The notes under the pieces were generated by a model. The model saw only the letters and a list, made by a program, of their open reading frames with translations. It ran no database searches and was not told the origin of the DNA. A DNA stretch of 64,000 bases from Pseudomonas sp. SST3 (GTDB lineage: Bacteria > Pseudomonadota > Gammaproteobacteria > Pseudomonadales > Pseudomonadaceae), in NCBI RefSeq assembly GCF_003325755.1, contig NZ_QORI02000006.1:57-64056 (forward strand), in the 5' to 3' direction. Below, piece after piece: positions 20,142 to 29,993 of the stretch (position 1 is the first letter of the stretch; each line of letters begins with the position of its first letter). Position numbers and translations under genes: made by a program.

Positions 20142-21059
20142 ATGAATCGCAACGACCTTCGCCGTGTGGATCTGAACCTGCTGATTGTCTTCGAAACGTT
20201 GATGCACGAGCGCAGCGTGACGCGAGCGGCGGAGAAGCTGTTTCTCGGCCAGCCGGCGATCAGTGCTGCGTTGGCGCGCCTGCGCACACTGTTCGACGAC
20301 CCGCTGTTCGTGCGTACGGGCCGCAGCATGGAGCCGACTGCCCGCGCCCAAGAAATCGCCGGTCTGCTCTCCCCCGCCCTGGATTCGATTTCCACGGCGG
20401 TCAGCCGTGCCTCGACTTTCGACCCGGCCACCAGTGAGCTGGTGTTCCGCATAGGCCTGACCGATGAGGTCGAGTTCGCCTTGCTGCCCCAGTTGCTCCG
20501 GCGCATGCGGGCCGAGGCACCGGGCGTGGTACTGGTGGTACGGCGCGCCAATTACCTATTGATGCCGGGCCTGTTGGCGTCCGGCGAGATATCGGTGGGC
20601 GTCTGCTATACCCAGGAGCTACCGGCCAATGCCAAACGCAAGGTGTTGCGCCGGCCGAAGCCCATGCTGCTGCGTGCGGACAGTATTCCCGGACGGATGA
20701 GCATGGACGACTACTGCTCTCGCCCGCATGCCATGGTTTCCTTCGCTGGCGACCTGAACGGCTACATCGATGAAGAGCTGGCGCTGCACGGCTGCAAGCG
20801 CAAGGTCGTGCTGGCGGTGCCGCAGTTCAACGGCCTGGCAAGCCTGCTCGCGGGCACCGACCTGGTAGCGACTTTGCCAGACTACGCAGCGGCGGCGTTA
20901 GCTGCCAATGGTGGCGTGCGTGCCGAACCGCTGCCATTCGAGACGAGTCAGGACTTCGAACTTTCCATGGCTTGGCGTGGCGCTCAGGACAACGACCCCG
21001 CAGAGCGTTGGCTGCGCTCTCGCATTCAGATGTTCGTCGGTGATCCCGACAGCCTCTGA
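20142..21059 (+). CDS. mexT: LysR-type activator MexT
   Basis: A 305-aa LysR regulator that activates mexEF-oprN. The N-terminal winged helix-turn-helix (about 8-65) contains DLNLLIVFETLMHERSVTRA, followed by an effector domain (about 95-300). The sequence resembles P. aeruginosa MexT very closely through its whole length, including the C-terminal RIQMFVGDPDSL. The first ATG at 20142 gives the MNRNDLRR start found in that homologue; a GTG at 20133 is an alternative. Gene order mexS(-)/mexT(+)/mexEF-oprN supports the name. The frame is intact, with no inactivating shift of the kind seen in some P. aeruginosa laboratory strains. Confidence 0.95.
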   Translation: MNRNDLRRVDLNLLIVFETLMHERSVTRAAEKLFLGQPAISAALARLRTLFDDPLFVRTGRSMEPTARAQEIAGLLSPALDSISTAVSRASTFDPATSELVFRIGLTDEVEFALLPQLLRRMRAEAPGVVLVVRRANYLLMPGLLASGEISVGVCYTQELPANAKRKVLRRPKPMLLRADSIPGRMSMDDYCSRPHAMVSFAGDLNGYIDEELALHGCKRKVVLAVPQFNGLASLLAGTDLVATLPDYAAAALAANGGVRAEPLPFETSQDFELSMAWRGAQDNDPAERWLRSRIQMFVGDPDSL

Positions 21060-21085
21060 TAACGCCTAACCAAGGCGCCGCCCGT

Positions 21086-21189
21086 GGTGGGCTGAAGCCC
21101 ACCCTACAAAAGCCGAGTCATGACGCGGTGGGCAAAGCCCAGCCTACAAATCGCCTGCTTTATGTCTGTAGGGTGGGCTTTAGCCCACC
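21086..21189. repeat. REP-like cluster, three copies of a GTGGGC/GCCCAC hairpin
   Basis: Three related units: GGTGGGCTGAAGCCCACC followed by CTACAAA at 21086-21110, a degenerate copy at 21127-21150, and an inverted copy (TGTAGGGTGGGCTTTAGCCC and on) at 21167-21189. Each unit is itself a hairpin and the outer two face each other. Extragenic units of this type are frequent in Pseudomonas genomes. Confidence 0.85.
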
Positions 21190-21263
21190 AAAGCCGATAC
21201 CCAAACTCGGCCGCGCAGTAGCACCTGCTCACCCTGCTCATCCTTGATGAAATGTCCTGCAAC

Positions 21264-21283
21264 ATCACCGCGGGTGATATTCA
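21264..21283 (+). promoter_or_regulatory. Candidate MexT operator upstream of mexE
   Basis: ATCACC-GCG-GGTGAT at 21264-21278 is a perfect six-base-arm inverted repeat, 88 bases before the mexE ATG. Its ATCA-N5-nnnGAT spacing agrees with the first part of the published MexT box (ATCA-N5-GTCGAT-N4-ACYAT), while the last block matches poorly. Proposed on spacing and position only. Confidence 0.4.
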
Positions 21284-21365
21284 TATTCGCGCCGTTCGAT
21301 TTCTGCATCGTGAGGTCAGCCTGCACACTCCCGCCATCGATAAAACCCGAGTTGCGGAGTCAAGC

Positions 21366-22595
21366 ATGGAACGTTCACTCAAAGCCTTGCGTTACCCATT
21401 GGTTGCGATTGCCGCCGCCCTCGTCGGCGCGTGCGGGCAGGCGCCTGAGGCGACCGAAGCGGCAATGCCGGCGCCAGCGGTCAGCGTCGCCGAAGTCATC
21501 GAACAGCAGGTCACCGAATGGGACGAGCTCACCGGGCGTCTGGAGGCGCCGGAGTCGGTCGAGATTCGCCCGCGGGTATCCGGATTCATCGACAAGGTCG
21601 CCTTCGAGGAAGGTGCCTTGGTGAAGAAAGGCGATCTGCTGTTCCAGATCGACCCGCGCCCGTTCGAGGCACAGGTGAAACGCCTGCAAGCCGAACTGCA
21701 ACAAGCCCGAGCCACCGAGCGCCGCACCGCCAGCGAGGCCCAACGGGGGGAGCGGCTTCGCGCCAACAATGCCATTTCCGCCGAACTCGCCGATGCGCGC
21801 GTTAGTGCCGCCAGCGAAGCGAAGTCTGCTGTCGCTGCCATCCAGGCGCAACTGGATGCCGCCAAGCTGGATCTGAGCTTCACCCGGGTTACCGCGCCCA
21901 TCGATGGCCGAGCCGGACGTGCGTTGATCACCGCCGGCAACCTGGTCAACGCAGGCGAAGCATTGCTGACCACTCTGGTATCCACCGATAAGGTCTACGC
22001 CTATTTCGAAGCGGACGAGCGCACCTACCTGAAATACCGCGAGCTGGCCCGCAACGGCAATCGTGGCGAGACGACGCCCGTCTACCTCGGCCTATCCAGC
22101 GAGGACGGTCATCCCCATCTCGGACACATGGATTTCATAGACAACCAGGTCGATCCGCGTACCGGCACCATTCGCGGCCGCGCCGTGTTCGACAACCATG
22201 ACGGACGCTTCACCCCCGGTCTCTACGCACGGTTGAAGCTGGTCGGCAGCGCTACATACGAGGCGGTGCTGATCAAGGACGTTGCGGTGGGGACCGATCT
22301 GGGCAAGAAGTTCGTGCTGGTCCTCGGCGATGACGGCAAGGTCAGCTACCGCTCCGTCGAGCTGGGCCCGAAGCTGGAAGGATTGCGCATCGTCCGCAGC
22401 GGACTCGGAGAAGGCGAAACCATCGTCGTTAACGGCCTGCAGCGGGTGCGTCCAGGTGCAACGGTCGCGCCACAGAACGTGCCGATGGCTGACGCGGACA
22501 CCCTGGCCGCACTGAAGGAACAGCACCGTGCGATCACCGCCGCTTTCGAACGGCAGGTCGTTGACCGCAACGTGGCGCGTCGCCCAAGCAGCTGA
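21366..22595 (+). CDS. mexE: RND efflux periplasmic adaptor MexE
   Basis: A 409-aa membrane fusion protein that bridges the inner-membrane pump MexF and the outer-membrane channel OprN. The ATG at 21366 is chosen over a longer frame because of GGAG seven bases upstream and the lipoprotein signal that follows (LVGAC lipobox with Cys near residue 20). Then come the barrel-sandwich segments SVEIRPRVSGFIDKV and VTAPIDGRAGRALI flanking an alpha-helical hairpin (about 100-165). Order mexE-mexF-oprN under mexT matches P. aeruginosa. A chloramphenicol and fluoroquinolone efflux role is known for the family; nothing here shows substrate specificity. Confidence 0.94.
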   Translation: MERSLKALRYPLVAIAAALVGACGQAPEATEAAMPAPAVSVAEVIEQQVTEWDELTGRLEAPESVEIRPRVSGFIDKVAFEEGALVKKGDLLFQIDPRPFEAQVKRLQAELQQARATERRTASEAQRGERLRANNAISAELADARVSAASEAKSAVAAIQAQLDAAKLDLSFTRVTAPIDGRAGRALITAGNLVNAGEALLTTLVSTDKVYAYFEADERTYLKYRELARNGNRGETTPVYLGLSSEDGHPHLGHMDFIDNQVDPRTGTIRGRAVFDNHDGRFTPGLYARLKLVGSATYEAVLIKDVAVGTDLGKKFVLVLGDDGKVSYRSVELGPKLEGLRIVRSGLGEGETIVVNGLQRVRPGATVAPQNVPMADADTLAALKEQHRAITAAFERQVVDRNVARRPSS

Positions 22596-22695
22596 GCCCA
22601 GCGTTAGCAGCAGCCGATCGCGCGCCTCGGTGCGCACCTAGAAAAACCAATTCCGCCAGGGTGCGTCATGCGCGCCCTTTCCCCCGGAGTGCGTC

Positions 22696-25600
22696 ATGAA
22701 TTTCTCTCAATTCTTCATCCTGCGGCCGATCTTTGCCGCGGTGTTGTCCCTGGTGATCCTCATCGGCGGCGCCATTTCGCTGTTCCAGCTGCCGATCAGC
22801 GAATACCCCGAGGTGGTACCGCCCACGGTCGTGGTACGGGCCAACTTTCCCGGCGCCAACCCTAAGGTCATCGGCGAAACGGTCGCTTCACCGCTGGAAC
22901 AGGCGATCACGGGCGTCGAAGGGATGCTCTATATGTCGTCACAGGCGACTGCTGACGGCAAGCTGACCCTGACCGTCACCTTCGCCCTCGGCACGGACCT
23001 AGACAATGCACAGGTGCAGGTGCAGAACCGCGTAACCCGCACCATGCCGACGCTGCCCACCGAAGTACAGCGCCTCGGCGTGACGGTGGACAAGGCGTCT
23101 CCGGATCTGACCATGGTGGTGCACCTGACCTCGCCGGATGAGCGCTACGACATGCTGTATCTGTCGAACTACGCCGCGCTCAACGTCAAGGACGAGTTGG
23201 CACGCCTGGACGGCATTGGCGATGTCCAGCTGTTCGGCATGGGTGACTACTCGCTGCGCGTCTGGCTCGACCCGAACAAGGTCGCCTCGCGCAATCTCAC
23301 TGCTTCCGACGTGGTCAACGCGATCCGCGAACAGAACCGTCAGGTAGCCGCTGGTTCGCTCGGTGCGCCGCCCGCTCCGGGTGCGACGGATTTTCAGCTA
23401 TCGATCAATACTCAAGGTCGGCTGGTCACCGAAGAAGAGTTCGAGAACATCATCATTCGCGCCGGCGAAGATGGCTCGATCACGCGACTGCGCGACATCG
23501 CGCGTATCGAGCTGGGCTCCAGCCAGTACGCGCTGCGTTCGTTGCTGAACAATCAGCCTGCCGTCGCCATTCCAGTCTTCCAGCGCCCCGGCTCCAACGC
23601 CATCGAGATTTCCGACTCAGTCCGTGCACGCATGGCCGAGCTGAAGCAAGATTTCCCCGAGGGCGTTGACTATGAAATCGTCTACGACCCGACCATCTTC
23701 GTGCGCGGCTCCATCGAGGCGGTGGTGCACACCCTGCTCGAAGCAATCGTGCTGGTGGTGTTGGTGGTGATCCTGTTCCTGCAGACCTGGCGCGCCTCGA
23801 TCATTCCGCTGGCGGCTGTACCGGTATCGTTGATCGGCACCTTCGCCGTGATGCACATGCTCGGCTTCTCGCTCAATGCGCTGTCGCTGTTCGGCCTGGT
23901 GCTGGCAATCGGTATCGTGGTGGATGACGCCATCGTCGTGGTGGAAAACGTCGAGCGCAACATCGGCTTGGGCAAGTCGCCGGTGGAAGCGACCAAGCAG
24001 GCGATGAAGGAAGTGACCGGCCCGATCATCGCCACCGCCCTGGTGCTCTGCGCGGTGTTCATTCCAACTGCGTTCATTTCCGGCCTCACCGGGCAGTTCT
24101 ATCAGCAGTTCGCGTTGACCATCGCGATTTCCACCGTGATCTCTGCGTTCAACTCGTTGACTCTTTCGCCCGCACTGGCCGCCGCCCTACTGCGAAGCCA
24201 TGATGCTCCAAAGGATGGCTTCTCGCGTCTGCTGGACAAGCTGTTCGGTGGCTGGCTGTTCGCGCCGTTCAACCGCGTGTTCGATCGCGCTAGCCACGGC
24301 TACGTCGGCGCGGTCAAACGTATCCTGCGCGGTAGCAGCGTTGCGTTGGTCGTCTATGTCGGCCTGGTAGCGCTGGGTTACATGGGCTTTGCCAGCACGC
24401 CGACCGGTTTCGTGCCGCCGCAAGACAAGCAGTACCTGGTGGCCTTCGCGCAATTGCCGGATGCGGCAACCCTGGATCGTACCGAGGACGTGATCAAGCG
24501 CATGTCGCAGATCGCCAGCGAACACCCCGGCGTAGAAAACACCGTGGCTTTCCCTGGTTTGTCCATTAACGGTTTCACCAACAGCCCCAACAGCGGCATC
24601 GTCTTCACTCCGCTCAAGCCGTTCGACGAGCGCAAGGACCCGTCGTTGTCGGCCAATGCCATTGCGGCTGAGTTGAACGGCCAATTCGCGCAAATCCAGG
24701 ACGCCTTCATTGCGATTTTCCCGCCGCCTCCGGTTCAGGGGCTGGGCACAATTGGCGGCTTCCGCGTACAGGTGCAGGATCGCGGCAACCTCGGCTATGA
24801 GGAGCTCTACACGCAGGTGCAGAACGTCATCGCCAAGAGCGCCGACTATCCAGAGCTGGCCGGACTGTTTACCAGCTATCAGGTCAACGTGCCGCAAGTC
24901 GATGCCGACATCGACCGGGAAAAGGCCAAAACCCACGGTGTGCCGATCGATCAGATCTTCGACACCATGCAGGTCTACCTCGGCTCGCTGTATGCCAACG
25001 ACTTCAACCGCTTTGGCCGCACGTATCAGGTCAACGTCCAGGCCGAGCAGAGGTTTCGTCTGTCGCCTGAGCAGATCGGGCAGCTAAAGGTGCGCAATAA
25101 CCGTGGCGAGATGGTCCCTCTGTCGACCTTCGTCGAGGTCAGCGATAGCGCCGGACCGGATCGCGTGATGCATTACAACGGCTTTCTCACCGCCGAAATC
25201 AATGGAGCGGCGGCCCCCGGTTACAGCTCCGGCCAGGCCGAGGCAGCCATGGAGCGCCTGCTGAAAGCAGAATTGCCGAACGGCATGAGCTTCGAATGGA
25301 CCGAGCTGACCTACCAGCAAATCCTCGCCGGCAACACCGCGATGTTCGTCTTCCCGCTCTGCGTGCTGCTGGCCTTCCTGGTGCTGGCGGCGCAGTACGA
25401 GAGCTGGAGCTTGCCGCTGGCGGTAATCCTGATCGTGCCGATGACCCTGCTGTCGGCCATCACCGGCGTGATTCTGTCCGGCGGCGACAACAACGTGTTC
25501 ACCCAGATCGGCCTTATCGTACTGGTTGGCCTGGCGTGCAAGAACGCCATCCTCATCGTCGAGTTCGCCAAGGACAAGCAGGAAGAAGGCATGGATCGTC

Positions 25601-25866
25601 TATCCGCGATACTCGAGGCTTGCCGCCTGCGTCTGCGCCCCATCCTGATGACCAGCTTCGCGTTCATCATGGGCGTGGTGCCGCTGGTGCTATCCAGCGG
25701 AGCCGGCGCGGAGATGCGCCACGCCATGGGGGTTGCGGTGTTCAGCGGCATGCTCGGCGTGACCTTCTTCGGCCTGCTGCTGACGCCGGTGTTCTATCTG
25801 GTGATCCGCGCTTTCGTCGAGAAGCGCGAGGAGAAAAAAGCGGTACTGAAGGAGGCCCATGCATGA
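22696..25866 (+). CDS. mexF: RND multidrug transporter MexF
   Basis: A 1056-aa proton-driven inner-membrane pump with 12 membrane helices and two large periplasmic loops (about 40-330 and 560-870). Family marks: N-terminal FFILRPIFAAVLSLVI, the proton-relay pair in GIVVDDAIVVVENVER (about 405-420), and the late helix block EFAKDKQEEGMDRLSAILEA. GGAG precedes the ATG. A ten-base repeat GTGCGTCATG occurs at 22662-22671 and again over the start codon; only the second has a good ribosome site. The stop overlaps the oprN ATG by four bases. Confidence 0.96.
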   Translation: MNFSQFFILRPIFAAVLSLVILIGGAISLFQLPISEYPEVVPPTVVVRANFPGANPKVIGETVASPLEQAITGVEGMLYMSSQATADGKLTLTVTFALGTDLDNAQVQVQNRVTRTMPTLPTEVQRLGVTVDKASPDLTMVVHLTSPDERYDMLYLSNYAALNVKDELARLDGIGDVQLFGMGDYSLRVWLDPNKVASRNLTASDVVNAIREQNRQVAAGSLGAPPAPGATDFQLSINTQGRLVTEEEFENIIIRAGEDGSITRLRDIARIELGSSQYALRSLLNNQPAVAIPVFQRPGSNAIEISDSVRARMAELKQDFPEGVDYEIVYDPTIFVRGSIEAVVHTLLEAIVLVVLVVILFLQTWRASIIPLAAVPVSLIGTFAVMHMLGFSLNALSLFGLVLAIGIVVDDAIVVVENVERNIGLGKSPVEATKQAMKEVTGPIIATALVLCAVFIPTAFISGLTGQFYQQFALTIAISTVISAFNSLTLSPALAAALLRSHDAPKDGFSRLLDKLFGGWLFAPFNRVFDRASHGYVGAVKRILRGSSVALVVYVGLVALGYMGFASTPTGFVPPQDKQYLVAFAQLPDAATLDRTEDVIKRMSQIASEHPGVENTVAFPGLSINGFTNSPNSGIVFTPLKPFDERKDPSLSANAIAAELNGQFAQIQDAFIAIFPPPPVQGLGTIGGFRVQVQDRGNLGYEELYTQVQNVIAKSADYPELAGLFTSYQVNVPQVDADIDREKAKTHGVPIDQIFDTMQVYLGSLYANDFNRFGRTYQVNVQAEQRFRLSPEQIGQLKVRNNRGEMVPLSTFVEVSDSAGPDRVMHYNGFLTAEINGAAAPGYSSGQAEAAMERLLKAELPNGMSFEWTELTYQQILAGNTAMFVFPLCVLLAFLVLAAQYESWSLPLAVILIVPMTLLSAITGVILSGGDNNVFTQIGLIVLVGLACKNAILIVEFAKDKQEEGMDRLSAILEACRLRLRPILMTSFAFIMGVVPLVLSSGAGAEMRHAMGVAVFSGMLGVTFFGLLLTPVFYLVIRAFVEKREEKKAVLKEAHA

Positions 25867-27266
25867 AGGCTGTCATCTCGATCCCATTATTGTTTGTCGC
25901 GACCATTGCCTTGACCGCCTGTGCGGTCGGCCCTGACTACCGAGCGCCCGATACGGCACCCGCGAACATCGAGCGGGCCACGGCGGCGGGCTTCGACCGC
26001 TCGCGCTTCGAATCCGCCTGGTGGCGCCAGTTCGAAGACCCGACACTGGACGCATTGGTCGGCGAGGCATTGTCGGAAAACCGTGAGCTGCGTATTGCCT
26101 TCGCCAGACTGCGTGCGGCACGGTCGATCCGCGACGATGCGGCCAACGATCGTTTCCCCACCGTGACCGCCGGTGCCACCGCCGAATATGGCGAGGCACA
26201 GCAACCGGGGTTCAGCGAGGAGCGCAGCAATATCGAGCGTTATGACCTGGGCCTGGACATGGCATGGGAGCTGGATCTGTTTGGCCGCATTCAGCGCCGA
26301 ATCGAGTCCAGCGAGGCCCAGAGCGAGGCGGCAGAAGCCGAGCTCTACCAGTTACAGGTAAGTCTGATCGCCGAACTGGTGGATGCCTACGGCCAGCTCC
26401 GCGGTGCACAGCTGCGCGAGCGCATTGCCCGGGAGAATCTCGAAAACCAACGCGATTCGCACCAGCTGACCGAACAACTGCGTGACGCTGGTATGGGCAG
26501 CGAGCTGGACGTACTGCGCGCAGATGCTCGGCTGGCGGCTACCGAGGCCAGCTTGCCGCAACTGCAAGCGGCACAGGCCCGTGCCCGCAACCGTATCGCC
26601 ACCCTCCTCGGCCAACGCCCGGATCAGCTCAGCGTAGACCTGTCGCCTCGTGCGCTACCGGCGATCGCCAAGGCATTGCCGATCGGTGATCCCGGCAAAT
26701 TGCTACGTCGGCGCCCGGACATACTGGCCGCTGAACGGCAGCTGGCCGCCGCGACCGCCAATGTCGGCGTGGCAACGGCGGATCTGTTTCCGCGGGTCAG
26801 TCTGTCCGGCTTCCTCGGCTTCATTGCCGGGCGCGGCTCCCAGATTGGCTCCAGCGCCGCACAAGCCTGGGGCGTCGCGCCGAGCATCAGCTGGGCGGCG
26901 TTCGATATGGGCAGCGTACGGGCCAGGTTGCGTGGGGCCGAAGCCGATGCGGACGGTGCGCTGGCGAACTACGAACAGCAGGTGCTGCTTGCGCTGGAGG
27001 AGTCGGAAAACGCCTTCAGCGACTATGCCCACGCCCAGGAGCGGTTGCTGTCATTGTTGCGTCAGTCCAGTGCCAGCCGGGCCGCCGCACAACAAGCTGA
27101 GATCCGCTATAGAGAAGGCACCGTGGATTTCTTGGTACTGCTCGATGCCGAGCGTGAACGCCTCGCTGCCGAGGACGCTCAAGCCCAGGCTGAAGTGGAG
27201 CTTTACCGTGGCATCGTCGCTTTGTACAAGGCGCTGGGGGGTGGTTGGCAGCTCGCAAGCAGTTGA
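25863..27266 (+). CDS. oprN: Outer-membrane efflux channel OprN (TolC-like lipoprotein)
   Basis: A 467-aa outer membrane factor of the NodT/OprM family, the exit duct of MexEF-OprN. The signal peptide ends in the lipobox LTAC (Cys near residue 19), followed by AVGPDYRAP, typical of the family. Two duplicated TolC repeats of coiled-coil helices and beta strands fill about 60-460. The ATG at 25863 overlaps the mexF stop; a much longer open frame upstream is a shadow of mexF. No terminator was clear in the 210 bases that follow. Confidence 0.95.
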   Translation: MKAVISIPLLFVATIALTACAVGPDYRAPDTAPANIERATAAGFDRSRFESAWWRQFEDPTLDALVGEALSENRELRIAFARLRAARSIRDDAANDRFPTVTAGATAEYGEAQQPGFSEERSNIERYDLGLDMAWELDLFGRIQRRIESSEAQSEAAEAELYQLQVSLIAELVDAYGQLRGAQLRERIARENLENQRDSHQLTEQLRDAGMGSELDVLRADARLAATEASLPQLQAAQARARNRIATLLGQRPDQLSVDLSPRALPAIAKALPIGDPGKLLRRRPDILAAERQLAAATANVGVATADLFPRVSLSGFLGFIAGRGSQIGSSAAQAWGVAPSISWAAFDMGSVRARLRGAEADADGALANYEQQVLLALEESENAFSDYAHAQERLLSLLRQSSASRAAAQQAEIRYREGTVDFLVLLDAERERLAAEDAQAQAEVELYRGIVALYKALGGGWQLASS

Positions 27267-27387
27267 TCCGCGAATGCGCTGCGCCGCTACTGGCGGCCCA
27301 GCGCGGCTGGTAGACGCCGACAAATTGTGATCTATGCCCAGTCCCGCTCATCGGATCATGAATTTTATGAGAAAGCGCTTTAGCTAG

Positions 27388-28473
<1,086 letters not shown>

Positions 28474-28484
28474 TCGATCGAAAC

Positions 28485-28516
28485 AAAAAACCAGGCTTAG
28501 ACCTGGTTGTTTTTTT
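28485..28516. terminator. Bidirectional intrinsic terminator after dctP and opmB
   Basis: AACCAGG-CTTAGA-CCTGGTT flanked by an A-run on the left and a T-run on the right, so it works on both strands. It lies between convergent dctP-like and opmB genes. Confidence 0.9.
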
Positions 28517-28535
28517 GTGCTCTGGAAAGCCTCGC

Positions 28536-29993
28536 CTATCGCAGGCCCGGCTCCCGCTCGAGCTGCTCAATATCCCAGCCGCCACCCAGCGCGGCGATCA
28601 GCTGCACGCTGGCCGTCAGACGATCGCCCAGCAACGCCAGATTGGTGCGCTCGTTGTTCAGTGCAGTGGTTTGCACCGTCGCCACGCTAAGGTAATCCAC
28701 GGTGCCGGCACGGTACTGGTTCTGGATCAGGCGTAGCGATTCCTGGGCCGCTTCCAGCGCTTCACGCTGTACGACCGCCTCCTCGGCCAGGACACGCAGC
28801 TGCACGAGGTTGTCTTCGACTTCGCGAAAACTGTCGAGAACCGTCTGCCTGTAGGTAGCCACCGTCTGGTCATAGCTGGCTTCGGCTGCTTCGAGGTCGG
28901 CACGGCGGCCGCCGAAATCCAGCAGCGTGACCGCCAGCTGAGGCCCTAGTGACCAGAAGCGGTTGGGTAGGCTGATCAGATTACTGAAACTGCTGTCGCG
29001 ATAGCCGCCGCTGGCGCTCAGCGTCAGGTCCGGGTACCAGGCCGCTTCGGCCACGCCGATCTGCGCGTTGGCAGCCATCACCTGACGCTCGGCAGACGCG
29101 ACATCAGGTCGACGCTCCAATAACTGCGACGGCAACGCCAATGGCACCTCGGGCAGCCGTGGAATATCCCTGCGCTCCGCGATATCCAACTCCGAGGGCG
29201 GCACACCGATCAGCACGGCGATGGCATGCTCCATCTGCGCACGCTGCCAGCGCAGGTCGATTGCCTGGGCCTGGGTGCTTTTCAATTGGGTCAGCGCCTG
29301 GCTGACGTCCGATCTCGGCACGATACCGGCCTGATACTGATTTTCCGTCAGGCGCAGCGAGCGGGCGAACGCCTCGACCGTCTGATCTAACAACCGCTGT
29401 TGTTCGTCCATTACGCGCAGCTGCAGATAGGTCTGGACCAACTCAGATTGCAGACTCAAGCGGACCGCCGCCAGATCCGCCGCGCTCGCTTGCATGTTGG
29501 CGCGATTGGCTTCCAGATTGCGCCGTAACCGGCCCCATATATCGAGCTCCCAGGATGCATCGAGCCCTACTTGATAGTTGTCGCTCACGCCGCTGCTGGT
29601 GACGCCTGGCGTATCGCTGGTTGAACGGTTCTGCCCGCTGCGCGTTACGCCACCACTAGCCCCCACAACCGGAAACAGTTGCGAACGCGCGCCGCGCACC
29701 AGCGCCCGAGCCTGTCGATACTGCGCCTCAGCTGCCGCCAGATTCTGGTTGGAGACGTTCAACCGAGCGACCAATGCGTTCAGCTCGGTATCGCCGTAGA
29801 GCGCCCACCAATCGCCTCTCTGCAACGCATCAGTCGGTGTAGCCGCCTTCCAGCCTTCCGCCTGCTTGAATTCCGTGGCGATTGGCAGTTCTGGGCGTTG
29901 ATAATCGGGGCCCAGGGTGCAGGCGCCCAACGAGACTGCCATGACGACGACAGCCAGCGGCCGCATGGGGTGTTTCAAACGCAACGAATTCAT
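28536..29993 (-). CDS. opmB: Outer-membrane efflux channel OpmB
   Basis: A 485-aa NodT-family outer membrane factor. The N-terminal signal has a lipobox LGAC (Cys near residue 25), followed by TLGPDYQRPE. TolC-type duplicated helical hairpins fill the rest, with ERRPDVASAERQVMAANAQI near 300, a family landmark. The ATG overlaps the muxC stop by four bases, so it is the last gene of the muxABC-opmB operon, in the order known from P. aeruginosa. Distinct from OprN in this window. Confidence 0.94.
   Translation of the reverse strand: MNSLRLKHPMRPLAVVVMAVSLGACTLGPDYQRPELPIATEFKQAEGWKAATPTDALQRGDWWALYGDTELNALVARLNVSNQNLAAAEAQYRQARALVRGARSQLFPVVGASGGVTRSGQNRSTSDTPGVTSSGVSDNYQVGLDASWELDIWGRLRRNLEANRANMQASAADLAAVRLSLQSELVQTYLQLRVMDEQQRLLDQTVEAFARSLRLTENQYQAGIVPRSDVSQALTQLKSTQAQAIDLRWQRAQMEHAIAVLIGVPPSELDIAERRDIPRLPEVPLALPSQLLERRPDVASAERQVMAANAQIGVAEAAWYPDLTLSASGGYRDSSFSNLISLPNRFWSLGPQLAVTLLDFGGRRADLEAAEASYDQTVATYRQTVLDSFREVEDNLVQLRVLAEEAVVQREALEAAQESLRLIQNQYRAGTVDYLSVATVQTTALNNERTNLALLGDRLTASVQLIAALGGGWDIEQLEREPGLR

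Larger units (their letters stand above)
21060..21365. other. mexT-mexE intergenic region
   Basis: About 305 bases. The first part holds three REP-like units (21086-21189). The second holds an inverted repeat that may bind MexT (21264-21283). The ribosome site GGAG of mexE lies at 21356-21359. No small gene is supported. Confidence 0.7.

Noticed and set aside
22662..22698. GTGCGTCATG repeat suggesting a second mexF start
   Set aside because: Only the second copy has GGAG upstream and leads into the conserved MexF N-terminus.
25296..25862. Long N-terminal extension of oprN
   Set aside because: It overlaps mexF out of frame; the lipoprotein signal begins at 25863.
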